Positions 44,862-53,301 of a stretch of 64,000 bases of DNA are shown here, piece by piece. The stretch's first letter is position 1; every line of letters begins with the position of its first letter. The stretch is taken from the NCBI GenBank assembly GCA_020630875.1, contig JAHDIH010000001.1:248001-312000 (forward strand), in the 5' to 3' direction. The stretch is from Deltaproteobacteria bacterium (GTDB taxonomy: Bacteria; Myxococcota_A; Polyangia; Haliangiales; Haliangiaceae). Both the position numbers and the translations under genes were made by a program. The notes beneath the pieces are model-generated. The model worked only from the letters and a program-made list of their open reading frames with translations, searched no databases and had not been told where the DNA came from.

Positions 44862-45227
44862 TTGGTGTGGAAAGACTCAGAGGACTATGAAAAAAAGGTA
44901 GCCCGTCATTATCGTTGGCGTGGCTACAAGATATTGTATCGAAACTTTTCCTGCCGATTTGGAGAGATCGATATTGTTGCCTTAAAGGGAAACGTGGTTG
45001 CGATAGTGGAAGTTCGAGTCCGGAATTCAGAGCGATTTGGAGGAGCTTGGTCCTCTGTAATACCTGCAAAACAAATGCGGATTATCCGAACGACCGAGCT
45101 CTTTCAATCGCTTCACCCCCAGTATTTGAATTGTTATTACAGGTTCGATGTAGCTACCGTAAGAAACAGAAAAGTACATAAAGTAGTTGGTGCTTTCACG
45201 TCTGACGAACAACATGAACATTGGTAA
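44862..45227 (+). CDS. YraN (UPF0102) family endonuclease-like protein
   Basis: 121 residues, TTG start (GTG at 44865 is equally possible). Restriction-endonuclease-like fold: ARHYRWRGYKILYRNFSCRFGEIDIVAL, then VAIVEVRVR where family members normally have EVK, and IPAKQMRI. The catalytic Lys of the PD-(D/E)xK site is therefore Arg. YraN proteins are near-universal in bacteria with no firm function. A bidirectional hairpin follows directly. Confidence 0.85.
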   Translation: MVWKDSEDYEKKVARHYRWRGYKILYRNFSCRFGEIDIVALKGNVVAIVEVRVRNSERFGGAWSSVIPAKQMRIIRTTELFQSLHPQYLNCYYRFDVATVRNRKVHKVVGAFTSDEQHEHW

Positions 45228-45231
45228 AAAA

Positions 45232-45257
45232 AAGGCGCCGCATTTGCGACGCCTTTG
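45232..45257 (-). terminator. Terminator hairpin between convergent genes, T-run on the minus strand
   Basis: aaaggcg / cgccttt seven-pair stem, one C-A mismatch, then cgc / gcg around an attt loop. On the minus strand it is followed by eight T, so it terminates the Cys-rich lipoprotein gene; on the plus strand only TTT follows, giving weak termination of yraN. Confidence 0.8.
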
Positions 45258-45276
45258 AACTATTATTGGTCGGTAA

Positions 45277-45720
45277 TTACAAGTTAGCGCATTCGGAAAG
45301 CCCCATGGCAACTCTGGCTTCGTTGCTTTTGCATGCTAGAGGTACTGGGACTTCGTCGGAGTCGTCGTCAAGAAAATCTTTGCAGATGCAAAGTTTTTCG
45401 CAACAGAAGTCGCCAAGAGGCGTGGCTACTCCGCAAGTAAAACCTTGCTGACACGGCGAGTCACTAACACGTTCGCACTCATCTGCCGACTCACACCTAG
45501 CGGAACACATGGGTGTATTTTCACCCCCGGGAGGAAGCGCTTCTTGGATTGGGTACTTGAGACAAATTTTCTCAGCGCATTCTGTCGCGGAAGAGCTCAC
45601 TACGTTGTCTCCCACAACATTGCCGGGAAAACATCGACGACCAACTTCTGCGCCGCCGCAAGCCGACAAGAATAGACCGGCAATTGCCAATATAGCTGTG
45701 TATGCTGTGGTGTGCTTCAT
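45277..45720 (-). CDS. Cys-rich lipoprotein, unknown function
   Basis: 147 residues. Signal peptide ending in LFLSAC. The mature part has about 14 cysteines in a knottin-like arrangement (RRCFPG, TECAEKIC, PMCSARCESADEC, SPCQQGFTC, DFCCEKLCIC), typical of small myxobacterial surface lipoproteins. No enzyme signature. A minus-strand TTGACA with 17-nt spacing precedes it in the leaderless geometry. Confidence 0.7.
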   Translation of the reverse strand: MKHTTAYTAILAIAGLFLSACGGAEVGRRCFPGNVVGDNVVSSSATECAEKICLKYPIQEALPPGGENTPMCSARCESADECERVSDSPCQQGFTCGVATPLGDFCCEKLCICKDFLDDDSDEVPVPLACKSNEARVAMGLSECANL

Positions 45721-45726
45721 TGCCCC

Positions 45727-45755
45727 ATGTTCCGCGCACGGGTCGAAACTGTCAA
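45727..45755 (-). promoter_or_regulatory. Candidate promoter with perfect TTGACA, leaderless geometry
   Basis: On the minus strand: TTGACA (45755-45750, perfect), 17-nt spacer, GAACAT (45732-45727, three of six), then 6 nt to the ATG at 45720. Confidence 0.4.
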
Positions 45756-46157
45756 GTCGACGAATAAGCCAAAGGCACGCATTAGTCAGTTCGTACCGCT
45801 TTTAATCGATCTTCGCCGCGATCGATCGTTTCTACGGAGCTCGTTGCCTGCGCCTTCGAACCCGGCGTCCACCGAAGGGAACGACGAACTACGATGTCGC
45901 CGTTCAAGTAGCTGATATTACTAGGCTATTTTAGGTTGCGCTGCACCGTGACAGATTGTGAATTGAAATGGAACGCTACAAATTGTCGAAATACGCGGCC
46001 CACTTCCCAAGATGAACATTGTTTTCACAGCAATCTGCAACGAAACGATTTGCGTCGTGTCCTAGTTCCGAGGACCCCGCTTCTTGACTTGGATAAGGAT
46101 GTTACGGATCATGCCAGCAATTAATAGATCAGCCATTAGGCAGGAAAAAGGTAAGCA
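45756..46157. other. Intergenic region upstream of the Glt-like block
   Basis: About 400 bp with only short unsupported ORFs. It contains TTGACT (46084-46089) with GATCAT 17 nt downstream (46107-46112) as a weak promoter candidate, and AAAAAGG as Shine-Dalgarno before the ATG at 46158. A GATCGATCG palindromic stretch lies near 45820. No RNA gene was identified. Confidence 0.4.
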
Positions 46158-47879
46158 ATGACCCTACGTTCGCTAATCATACTCAGCATAGCAATCTTCG
46201 CAATTCCACTTACTTCGGTAGCGGAACACCCTAAACTCGCAAAAGCGCGTACACGCTATGACGACAAAAAAGACTACCCCTCGGCGTCCATTTTGCTCAA
46301 GCAAGTGCTGGACGACAAGAAGGCATCGAAGGCTGACCGAGAAACCGCTGAGTTTTTCATGGGCAAGACATTATACATGCTCAACTACTACGCCGCTTCG
46401 CTTTCTTTCTTTAACAAGATTGTAGAAGCAGGACCAAGCCATCGATTTCACTCCACCACACTCAAATGGTTAGCGGCTCTTTCTCGGAAGCTTCCAGAAA
46501 CCGCAGGAATTCTTGAAAAAATTGGGACTTACAAAGAGTCTCAGTTGGAAGTTGATGGTCTGGCAAAAGTTCGTGACGAACTTTACTACCTCCTTGGAAA
46601 ACACTACTACAGTCAAGGAAACGAGGCGTCGTTCGCCAAGGCGATCTCGCTTTTTCAGCGCGTTAACAAGGAACATCCTGTGTTTGTTCGTGCAAAGTTC
46701 TTTGAAGCTGTAACGTTTGTTCGTCAAAACAAAGCAAAACCAGCTCTGAACTCGTTTAAAGAAATCCTAATCCTGAGTGACGACCGTCAGAAATATGTGT
46801 CGGCATGGGCCAGAACTGACAAACAAATTAACGGCAAGGCAAAATCAGATGCTTACTACAACAAAGAAATCACGCGAGTTACTAATCTGACCATTCACCA
46901 GCTTGGCAGGGTTTTCTACACCGCTCGCAAGTACGACATGGCCATTCGTTTCTTCGAAGAAATTCCAAAGTCGTCCGAGAACTGGGCCGATGCGCTATTT
47001 GAGTCTTCTTGGGCCTATTTCATGAGAACCAATAACTCGAAGGCTCTTGGAAACATCCACACGTTGAATGCTCCGTACTTTGAGTCTCGATTCTTCCCGG
47101 AGTCGATGCTTCTTAAGTCCGTGATTCATTATAAGTACTGCCAATACGACCAAGCGCTCGAAACGATCAAAGACTACAATACCAAGTACAAACCGCTTGA
47201 GAAAAAGATGCGGGCTAAACTAGCGCAATACGAAGACAACGCTGACTTTTTTGATTACGTGCAACGGCTGCGCGCCGGCACTGCCAAAGAAGATCCTGAA
47301 ACGGAACGAATCGTTTTGAGTGTGCTTGTGGACGCATCGCTAGAGAAAGCAATCGCTTGGGTCGACGAACTAGATGCTGAAATCGAGCAACACTCTAAAG
47401 CCGATCCCGCCTGGAAAGGGACCGAGGTAGGCAACATGGTGGCTCAAGAACTAAACCTCGCCCAATCCTTCGCCAAAGATGACGCTGGCCAACAGGCGCG
47501 CGACCGCGTTTCTGCGCTGGCTAAAGAACTCAAAGGATTTTCTCGCCAAGGTAAGAGAATCATGGTCGAAGTTCTCGGACGGCAAGCTGGTGACAGCCCG
47601 ATTGACGAAAGCCAAATCTTGAAGGCAGGGAAAGACGAGAAAATCAAAGTAGACGACGAACACTTTGTTTGGGAATTCAACGGAGAGTATTGGAAAGACG
47701 AATTGGGCTACTACCGGGTACGAATCAAGTCGGAATGTGGAAAGCAAGGGGGCGGTGCTGCCGCTACGCCAGCAACTCCAGAGCCTGAACTTGAGCCAGA
47801 GCCAGCCCTAGAGCCAGAACCGGGAGCGGCTCCCGCGGCTGGTGGTGAAGATGAAGTAGAACTTGATATTCGAAAGTAA
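46158..47879 (+). CDS. Periplasmic TPR protein, possible GltC-like component
   Basis: 573 residues. Sec signal (LIILSIAIFAIPLTSVAEHP), then TPR-like repeats over about 25-340 (KARTRYDDKKDYPSASILLKQ, ISLFQRVNKEHPVFVRAKFF, YTARKYDMAIRFFEEIP), a helical region to about 480 and an acidic Glu-Pro tail. It is 13 nt before the 1186-residue TPR gene and opens the block. The myxobacterial machine contains a periplasmic TPR protein of similar size (GltC), so that identity is a guess from size and place. The Glu/Pro tail may bridge the envelope. Confidence 0.7.
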   Translation: MTLRSLIILSIAIFAIPLTSVAEHPKLAKARTRYDDKKDYPSASILLKQVLDDKKASKADRETAEFFMGKTLYMLNYYAASLSFFNKIVEAGPSHRFHSTTLKWLAALSRKLPETAGILEKIGTYKESQLEVDGLAKVRDELYYLLGKHYYSQGNEASFAKAISLFQRVNKEHPVFVRAKFFEAVTFVRQNKAKPALNSFKEILILSDDRQKYVSAWARTDKQINGKAKSDAYYNKEITRVTNLTIHQLGRVFYTARKYDMAIRFFEEIPKSSENWADALFESSWAYFMRTNNSKALGNIHTLNAPYFESRFFPESMLLKSVIHYKYCQYDQALETIKDYNTKYKPLEKKMRAKLAQYEDNADFFDYVQRLRAGTAKEDPETERIVLSVLVDASLEKAIAWVDELDAEIEQHSKADPAWKGTEVGNMVAQELNLAQSFAKDDAGQQARDRVSALAKELKGFSRQGKRIMVEVLGRQAGDSPIDESQILKAGKDEKIKVDDEHFVWEFNGEYWKDELGYYRVRIKSECGKQGGGAAATPATPEPELEPEPALEPEPGAAPAAGGEDEVELDIRK

Positions 47880-47892
47880 AAGGTAAGGGGAC

Positions 47893-50800
47893 ATGAAGCA
47901 ACTAATCACAATATTTACGGTAATTTCTTTGGCCGCGACGGCCTCAGCACAGAAGAAGGCCCCTAAGAAACGCGATAAACAACTCAGCATTGACGTGCGT
48001 CAACAAGCGGGACGTCTTAAAAAGATCAAACAAGATCTTGCTAATAAGAAGAAGAAAAAGAAAGCACCTGCGATTTCAGCAGATGACATTATTAATCGCG
48101 AATCGAAAGTGGTGAACATTCGTAGGGCGCAGCTCATACCAATGCAGGAACTCTGCGACGAAGAGTCCGATCCAGACGAGAAAGCCAAGCTTTGCTTCAA
48201 ACTTGCAACGATTCACCAACGAATGGCGCGTTCCAGTCGTTTTCAGGCTCAAGAACTTGAGCACAAAGCTACGGTCACCCGTAGCAAGAAGAACGCAGCT
48301 ACGTATCGGTCCAGAAAGAAAAAGCATCTCGCAAGTAGAAAAGTATCCGTGAGCAGTGCGGTCAAGATTTATCTTAAACTGACCAACGACGACTCGCTTT
48401 CCAACTACCGACGGATGGACGAAGTCTACTACCGCTTTGCGGTGCTTCTAGAAGAGGACAAAGATTCAAACCCTCGCAGAATGCCTGAAGCTCGTAAGCA
48501 ATATGCCAAACTGATCAAGAATTACCCTGGTTCGAAGTATGTGCCGCAAGCATACCTTCGCTTCGCCGACTACTACTTCGAGCAAAATTCATTGGCGAAC
48601 GCAGAAACGTTCTACGACAAGGTTCTTAAATTTCCAAAGTCCAAGATGTACAACTACGCGCTGTACAAAAAAGGTTGGGTCTATCTAAATCTAGGACAAC
48701 ACAAGCGCGCACTGAAAACATTTTACAGCGTTGCCAATCGAACCAAAAATGACAAGCGCGAGTCGCTGCTGAACAAAGCATCCAAAAAAGATTACGTCCG
48801 AGCTTACGCAGAAGCTGGCGATCCTACTGCCGCTAAGAATGCTTTTAAGCGCGTCGACAAAAGCTACATGTGGAACATGATGGCGATTTTGGGAGATTTG
48901 TACTTGAGCGACGGTAAGGCTGAGAGCGCGATTTACATCTACAAGACGTTGATTCGTGAACGACCGCGCGACAAGCGCCTTTGCGAGTGGCAATGGTACA
49001 TTGTCCAAGCCGTTCTTATTAAAGGGACAGAAACTCAAAAAGTTCAATCCGTAGAAAACATGGTTAAACTTTATCGCGTAGCTGAAAAGAAGAAGCTTTT
49101 GCCAGCGGCTCAAATGCAAGAGTGCGAACGAAACGCCAAGGAAGTGACTTTGGATCTAGGAACGTTCTGGCACAACGCAGCACTTAAAACAAAGAACTGG
49201 AAGATGCTGAATCGCGTAGAACGATTGTACAGCGTTTACATCAAAGGGTTCCCAAATGCGAAAGAGACTCCTGAGCTTGAGTACTACTATGCAGAACTTC
49301 AGTGGCAGCGTGCAGAAAACGAAACTAGTGCCCGTAAAGCTACGGTGCTTTGGCAAGATGCCGCCATTGCGTTTACGGAAGTCGTTGAGAAGAAGAAGGT
49401 TAACCAAAACCGAATCAAAGAATCAGCTTACGCGTCAGTACTAGCGTGGCAAAATGCACTAATCGGAGACCCTCGGCCACCTGCAAAAGTTGATGACAAA
49501 GAAAAAGCGCTAAAGGAAAAACGCATACCAAAAGTAGCAAAGATTCCTGAGCGAGACGAGAAAATGCTTCGCGCCTTCAAAGTCTACTCAAAACACGTGA
49601 AGGACCCGAGTGACAGTGATGGCGTAGACATTCGCTTCGCAGAGTGTCGCGTATATTATCATTACAACCACTTGGACAAAGCAATTCCGTGTTTGAAACA
49701 AATTGTACCGAAACATCTTGAGCACGAACGTGGTGCAACGGCCGCACTTTGGCTTATCGATTCGTACAAACTTATCCAAAAGCCTGACGGAGCGGTAGCG
49801 ACCATTCGAGAACTCAAGAAGAATAAAAAAGGACTGGAAGAACACCCAGAACTTGTAGACGTAATTAAAGACGAAGAGCGTCGCGCTATGTGGGCCAAGG
49901 CTGACCTAGTCAAGGACGCCGCTGATAGAAGCAAAGACTATGACGATTACCTACGATGTGGCGACGCCTACGCCGACATCTACGAAGACTCCCCGGAAAG
50001 CAAAGATGCACCAACGGTGCTTTGGAACGCAGGAGTTTGTTATCGAGAGAGTCGTTCTATCGCTCAGTCGATTAACGTATTTCAAACGCTCGTAAAAATA
50101 TCAGGTCGACTGGACCACCGAGACTGGAGAGGTAAGTTTCCCAACACGCTTCCTGCTGAACAGAAGAAGACGTTAAAGCAAAATGGCGCCAAGTCACTTG
50201 CGCAAGTGGGAATCCTCTTCGGCCAAGTAGGCCGTTTCGAAGACGCGGCAAAAATGCTTGAGAAGTACGTCGCACGATATGGTGGCGAAAAGAATGCACC
50301 AGACGCAATGAGCGATGCCATTCTTTATCGTAAAGGAATTGGCGACCATCAGTCCGCCATTGGAAACACCAAAAAGTTTTTGAAACTTAAAGGACCAAGC
50401 AAATCCACCAAGGCGGAGGCACTTTTTAACGCTCACTACATTTACGAAAATAGAGGCGACAAGGTTGTAATGATCAACATCCTTCGTCAGTACCTAAAGG
50501 AGTGGGGACGACATGGTGGCATCGACAGACAAATTATCGCTCACGCAAAAATTGGTCAGGTTCTCTGGGATGAATCTTGCCCTGTCAAAGAAGTTGACGG
50601 TGCCTGCATTAAAGTCAAACGTGGTCGTGCCATTGCTAAGAAACGTAAACGAAGCAAGAAGCGTCGTAAGGGAGCTGATATCCCAGCGACCTGTGGTGAC
50701 GATTCTAAAATGCGCGTTACCGTTGTTTCTCGCGACAAGCGAAAGTCGAAAAGCGCACGTGACCACTTCTCGAAAGCACTAAAGCTCTACCGTGGAGGTA

Positions 50801-51453
50801 AAGCTCGCTCTAAGATCTCCGGTAAAGGCAAAGAGGGACGTATCAACGTGATGGAGAAGTATGCTTCTGCTGCGAGATTCCACATGCTCGACAAAGACTA
50901 CGAGGACTTTCTTTCCATCAACGTACCGTCAGGATTGAAGTTCGATTTCCGTAAACCCAAAAAGATGGAATCTGACAAAAAGCGCTTCGGAAAATGGGCG
51001 CAAAGTAAAACCAAAAAAATGCAAAACCTTGGTGGAAACTACAAGAAGCTGCAACAGGCGCCGAATCCTCACTTTAAGATTGCCGCCGCTGCAAGGGTTG
51101 GCCAGTTGGGCCAAAACTTCACTGACCAAATCTTGACGACACCGGTACCAAGTTTGATCAAAAAGATTCCAGACCCTGATATGGCGATGGACGTGTTTGA
51201 CAGCTATTGCAGTAATCTGGAAGAAAAAGCCAACACCCTTACAGACATTACTTTGGTGAACTACAAAGCTTGTTTGCAGGTATCCACAAAAGCTGGTTGG
51301 TTCAATGAATGGGGAAAATTATGCGAGCGTGAGCTTGGACAGATTAATCCATCGGACTTCCCGACTGCTGCCGAGCTAACTGCCGAGCCAGAGGGCTTTG
51401 GAAACGTAACTAGTATTGAGCTTCCGATTACGAAGCTTGCGGAGGTAGAATAA
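47893..51453 (+). CDS. Large periplasmic TPR protein, GltD/AgmU-like
   Basis: 1186 residues, AAGGGG before the ATG. Signal peptide (LITIFTVISLAATASAQ), a Lys-rich stretch, then many TPR-like repeats from about 130 to 900 (RKQYAKLIKNYPGSKYVPQAYLRFADYYFEQ and similar), a basic segment near 915 and a C-terminal domain with paired Cys (SYCSNLEE, NYKACLQV, KLCEREL). Size, export signal, repeats and the following TPR lipoprotein match M. xanthus AgmU/GltD (about 1200 residues) next to AglT/GltE. Orthology is inference. Its TAA overlaps the next ATG (TAATG). Confidence 0.78.
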   Translation: MKQLITIFTVISLAATASAQKKAPKKRDKQLSIDVRQQAGRLKKIKQDLANKKKKKKAPAISADDIINRESKVVNIRRAQLIPMQELCDEESDPDEKAKLCFKLATIHQRMARSSRFQAQELEHKATVTRSKKNAATYRSRKKKHLASRKVSVSSAVKIYLKLTNDDSLSNYRRMDEVYYRFAVLLEEDKDSNPRRMPEARKQYAKLIKNYPGSKYVPQAYLRFADYYFEQNSLANAETFYDKVLKFPKSKMYNYALYKKGWVYLNLGQHKRALKTFYSVANRTKNDKRESLLNKASKKDYVRAYAEAGDPTAAKNAFKRVDKSYMWNMMAILGDLYLSDGKAESAIYIYKTLIRERPRDKRLCEWQWYIVQAVLIKGTETQKVQSVENMVKLYRVAEKKKLLPAAQMQECERNAKEVTLDLGTFWHNAALKTKNWKMLNRVERLYSVYIKGFPNAKETPELEYYYAELQWQRAENETSARKATVLWQDAAIAFTEVVEKKKVNQNRIKESAYASVLAWQNALIGDPRPPAKVDDKEKALKEKRIPKVAKIPERDEKMLRAFKVYSKHVKDPSDSDGVDIRFAECRVYYHYNHLDKAIPCLKQIVPKHLEHERGATAALWLIDSYKLIQKPDGAVATIRELKKNKKGLEEHPELVDVIKDEERRAMWAKADLVKDAADRSKDYDDYLRCGDAYADIYEDSPESKDAPTVLWNAGVCYRESRSIAQSINVFQTLVKISGRLDHRDWRGKFPNTLPAEQKKTLKQNGAKSLAQVGILFGQVGRFEDAAKMLEKYVARYGGEKNAPDAMSDAILYRKGIGDHQSAIGNTKKFLKLKGPSKSTKAEALFNAHYIYENRGDKVVMINILRQYLKEWGRHGGIDRQIIAHAKIGQVLWDESCPVKEVDGACIKVKRGRAIAKKRKRSKKRRKGADIPATCGDDSKMRVTVVSRDKRKSKSARDHFSKALKLYRGGKARSKISGKGKEGRINVMEKYASAARFHMLDKDYEDFLSINVPSGLKFDFRKPKKMESDKKRFGKWAQSKTKKMQNLGGNYKKLQQAPNPHFKIAAAARVGQLGQNFTDQILTTPVPSLIKKIPDPDMAMDVFDSYCSNLEEKANTLTDITLVNYKACLQVSTKAGWFNEWGKLCERELGQINPSDFPTAAELTAEPEGFGNVTSIELPITKLAEVE

Positions 51454-52868
51454 TGATATTTCGTACAACTGTAATCCTCGCCATTGCCACTATGGTGGCA
51501 TGCGGTGGAAAGAAAAAATCTAACGGCCCGAGTAAACCTGGTGGCGCGTTAAAGACGGACACCAAAACCGTGGATACGGGGGCGACGAAGGCTTCTGATA
51601 TTTCTGAAGATACGAGGAACGACTTTGATAAAGCAGTGTCGTACTACAAGTCGCAAAAAACGTGGAATAGAAGTTCATGCGAGAAGTCAGCTAGTAATTT
51701 CTCAAGAGTAGCTGGTGGCAACAAGGGCTTGGTTGAGGGCTATTACATGGCGGGACTCTCGTACCAAAAGTGTGGGATGAACGCTGAGGCTTCGGGTGAA
51801 TACAATAAGGCTCTCAAGAAGAGTCCTCGTCACAGCCGCTCGAAGTCTAACCTTGCAAAAATCGCCTACGACAAAGGGGATTACAAAACTGCGGAATCTC
51901 GGTGGAAGGAAGCAATCGCAATTGATCCCAAGTTATCTGGCGCACGTAACAGCCTCGCAATGCTGATGATCAAGAGGATGGGAAAAGCCCGTCCCATGTA
52001 CAAAGGCGAATGGGCAACCTTGGAGAAGGATGCTCGAGGACACCTGACGCAAAGTCTTGCGGTAGACGGGAACAACGTAGAGACCTACGTGATCTACGCT
52101 CACTTATGGATGGAAGGTGCGAAAAAGAAAAAGTCGCGATTGGACTTGGCGAAACTACTTTTGGACGAAGGAAAAAAACGCAGTACCACGTACGCGCCGC
52201 TTCACAACGCCGAAGGGTTGCTTTTACTTCATCGAGGATTTCAGGGGCAAGCGATGCGCTCTTTTGCGCGAGCAGTTGAATTAGATCCCAACTTCTCCGA
52301 AGCGCAAGCCAACCTAGGACAGATTAACCTTGCATTCCGAAATTACGGATCTGCCGAAGCTCAATTCTCCAAAGTATTGCGTCGCAATCCCAAAGACTAT
52401 GATGCGCTCATTGGACTTGGTTACGCTCAGCGTGGACTCAGGAAGTTCCCAGACGCCGAGTCGACCTACAACAAAGCATCTCAAATCGATGGAAGCAGAG
52501 GAGCCGCTTATTTCAATCTGGGCGTGCTTTACAAAGACTTCAAGGCGGCTAAAGAGGGAGACTTAAGAAAATCTCAAGAGCTTTATCGACAAGCACAAAA
52601 GTATTTCCGGCAGTACGTGAGCAAAAAGGACGTTACTACAGCTGGTAAGAAAGAAGCAGAAGCCAACATTTCTGACTGTACAAAATCAATTAAGCAGCTA
52701 GAGACCTACATCAAGGCGGGCGTAACAGCTGAGGTGAATGAAAGTAAGATGACTCCCGTGGCGAAGACGCCAGAGGCGACCATTATTCCAGCCAACCAGC
52801 CCGTTGAAGTGGCTAAGCCAATTGCAGAGCCTGCAAAAATAATAATTGATAAGGTAGATGGTAACTAA
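51453..52868 (+). CDS. gltE: TPR lipoprotein, GltE/AglT-like
   Basis: 471 residues, GGAGG 7 nt before the ATG, which overlaps the stop of the upstream gene. Lipoprotein signal ending in TMVAC, a Gly/Lys/Thr linker, then about eight TPRs between 60 and 400 (AGLSYQKCGMNAEASGEYNKAL, NSLAMLMIKR, ANLGQINLAFRNYGSAEAQFSKVL). The C-terminal 50 residues are Pro/Ala/Val-rich. GltE is the outer-membrane TPR lipoprotein of the Glt gliding machine, stabilised by GltD-type partners. Order GltD-GltE-small protein-GltG fits. Confidence 0.75.
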   Translation: MIFRTTVILAIATMVACGGKKKSNGPSKPGGALKTDTKTVDTGATKASDISEDTRNDFDKAVSYYKSQKTWNRSSCEKSASNFSRVAGGNKGLVEGYYMAGLSYQKCGMNAEASGEYNKALKKSPRHSRSKSNLAKIAYDKGDYKTAESRWKEAIAIDPKLSGARNSLAMLMIKRMGKARPMYKGEWATLEKDARGHLTQSLAVDGNNVETYVIYAHLWMEGAKKKKSRLDLAKLLLDEGKKRSTTYAPLHNAEGLLLLHRGFQGQAMRSFARAVELDPNFSEAQANLGQINLAFRNYGSAEAQFSKVLRRNPKDYDALIGLGYAQRGLRKFPDAESTYNKASQIDGSRGAAYFNLGVLYKDFKAAKEGDLRKSQELYRQAQKYFRQYVSKKDVTTAGKKEAEANISDCTKSIKQLETYIKAGVTAEVNESKMTPVAKTPEATIIPANQPVEVAKPIAEPAKIIIDKVDGN

Positions 52869-53019
52869 GTGACTGAAATCACTATGTCTCAATATATAAG
52901 CGGCAAAGTGAGTCAATTAAAGTTAAAATAAATATTATTCACATGAAACCAACCCGGCTAACGAGTGTCTACCTACTCGAGCCATGTTGAAATCCTGTAC
53001 AATAAAGGACAAAAACACC

Positions 53020-53250
53020 ATGAAAACATTCGTTTCGGCTCTTCTCACTATCGCTCTATTTTCCTCGTCGGCATTCGCCCAGGACAAGAAAGCAAAACTA
53101 ATCGACTTTGACGGAGACTCCATCGACGGTGAACTGATTCGCCCTGATGGCGACACTCTCGATGTTAACGACATCGCAAGTCACACCAGCTTGATCAAGA
53201 TTCGCCTCGATTTCATAAAAGAAATCATCCGTTCTGCGGCGAATCTCTAA
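53020..53250 (+). CDS. Small exported protein of the Glt-like block
   Basis: 76 residues from the ATG at 53020 (AAAGGA about 10 nt upstream); an ATG at 52984 would add 12 residues and spoil the signal peptide. Signal MKTFVSALLTIALFSSSAFAQ, then a compact acidic domain (LIDFDGDSIDGELIRPDGDTLD, LIKIRLDFIKEII). It sits between the GltE-like and GltG-like genes, where the small GltF is found in myxobacteria; I remember similar short exported proteins there. Possibly co-transcribed with the gltG-like gene 40 nt downstream. Confidence 0.65.
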   Translation: MKTFVSALLTIALFSSSAFAQDKKAKLIDFDGDSIDGELIRPDGDTLDVNDIASHTSLIKIRLDFIKEIIRSAANL

Positions 53251-53253
53251 TTT

Positions 53254-53301
53254 GTGACCGCGAATTGCGGTCATAGGAGAACAGAAGACCATGACCGCAA
53301 T
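53254..53301 (+). promoter_or_regulatory. Inverted repeat over the start codon of the gltG-like gene
   Basis: attgcggtcat (53264-53274) is the exact reverse complement of atgaccgcaat (53291-53301), which begins with the start codon; the 16-nt loop holds the Shine-Dalgarno AGGAG (53275-53279). A second copy of TGACCGC (53255-53261) can instead pair with GCGGTCA (53267-53273), freeing the start. Mutually exclusive stems suggest translational control. Confidence 0.6.

Noticed and set aside
45852..45880. tRNA T-arm-like GGGTTCGAAGGCG on the minus strand
   Set aside because: No acceptor stem, D-arm or anticodon arm can be drawn around it, and the stem next to the loop pairs only over four bases.
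45936..46124. 62-codon ORF in the gap before the Glt-like block
   Set aside because: No ribosome site, signal or motif; consistent with chance in a non-coding stretch.
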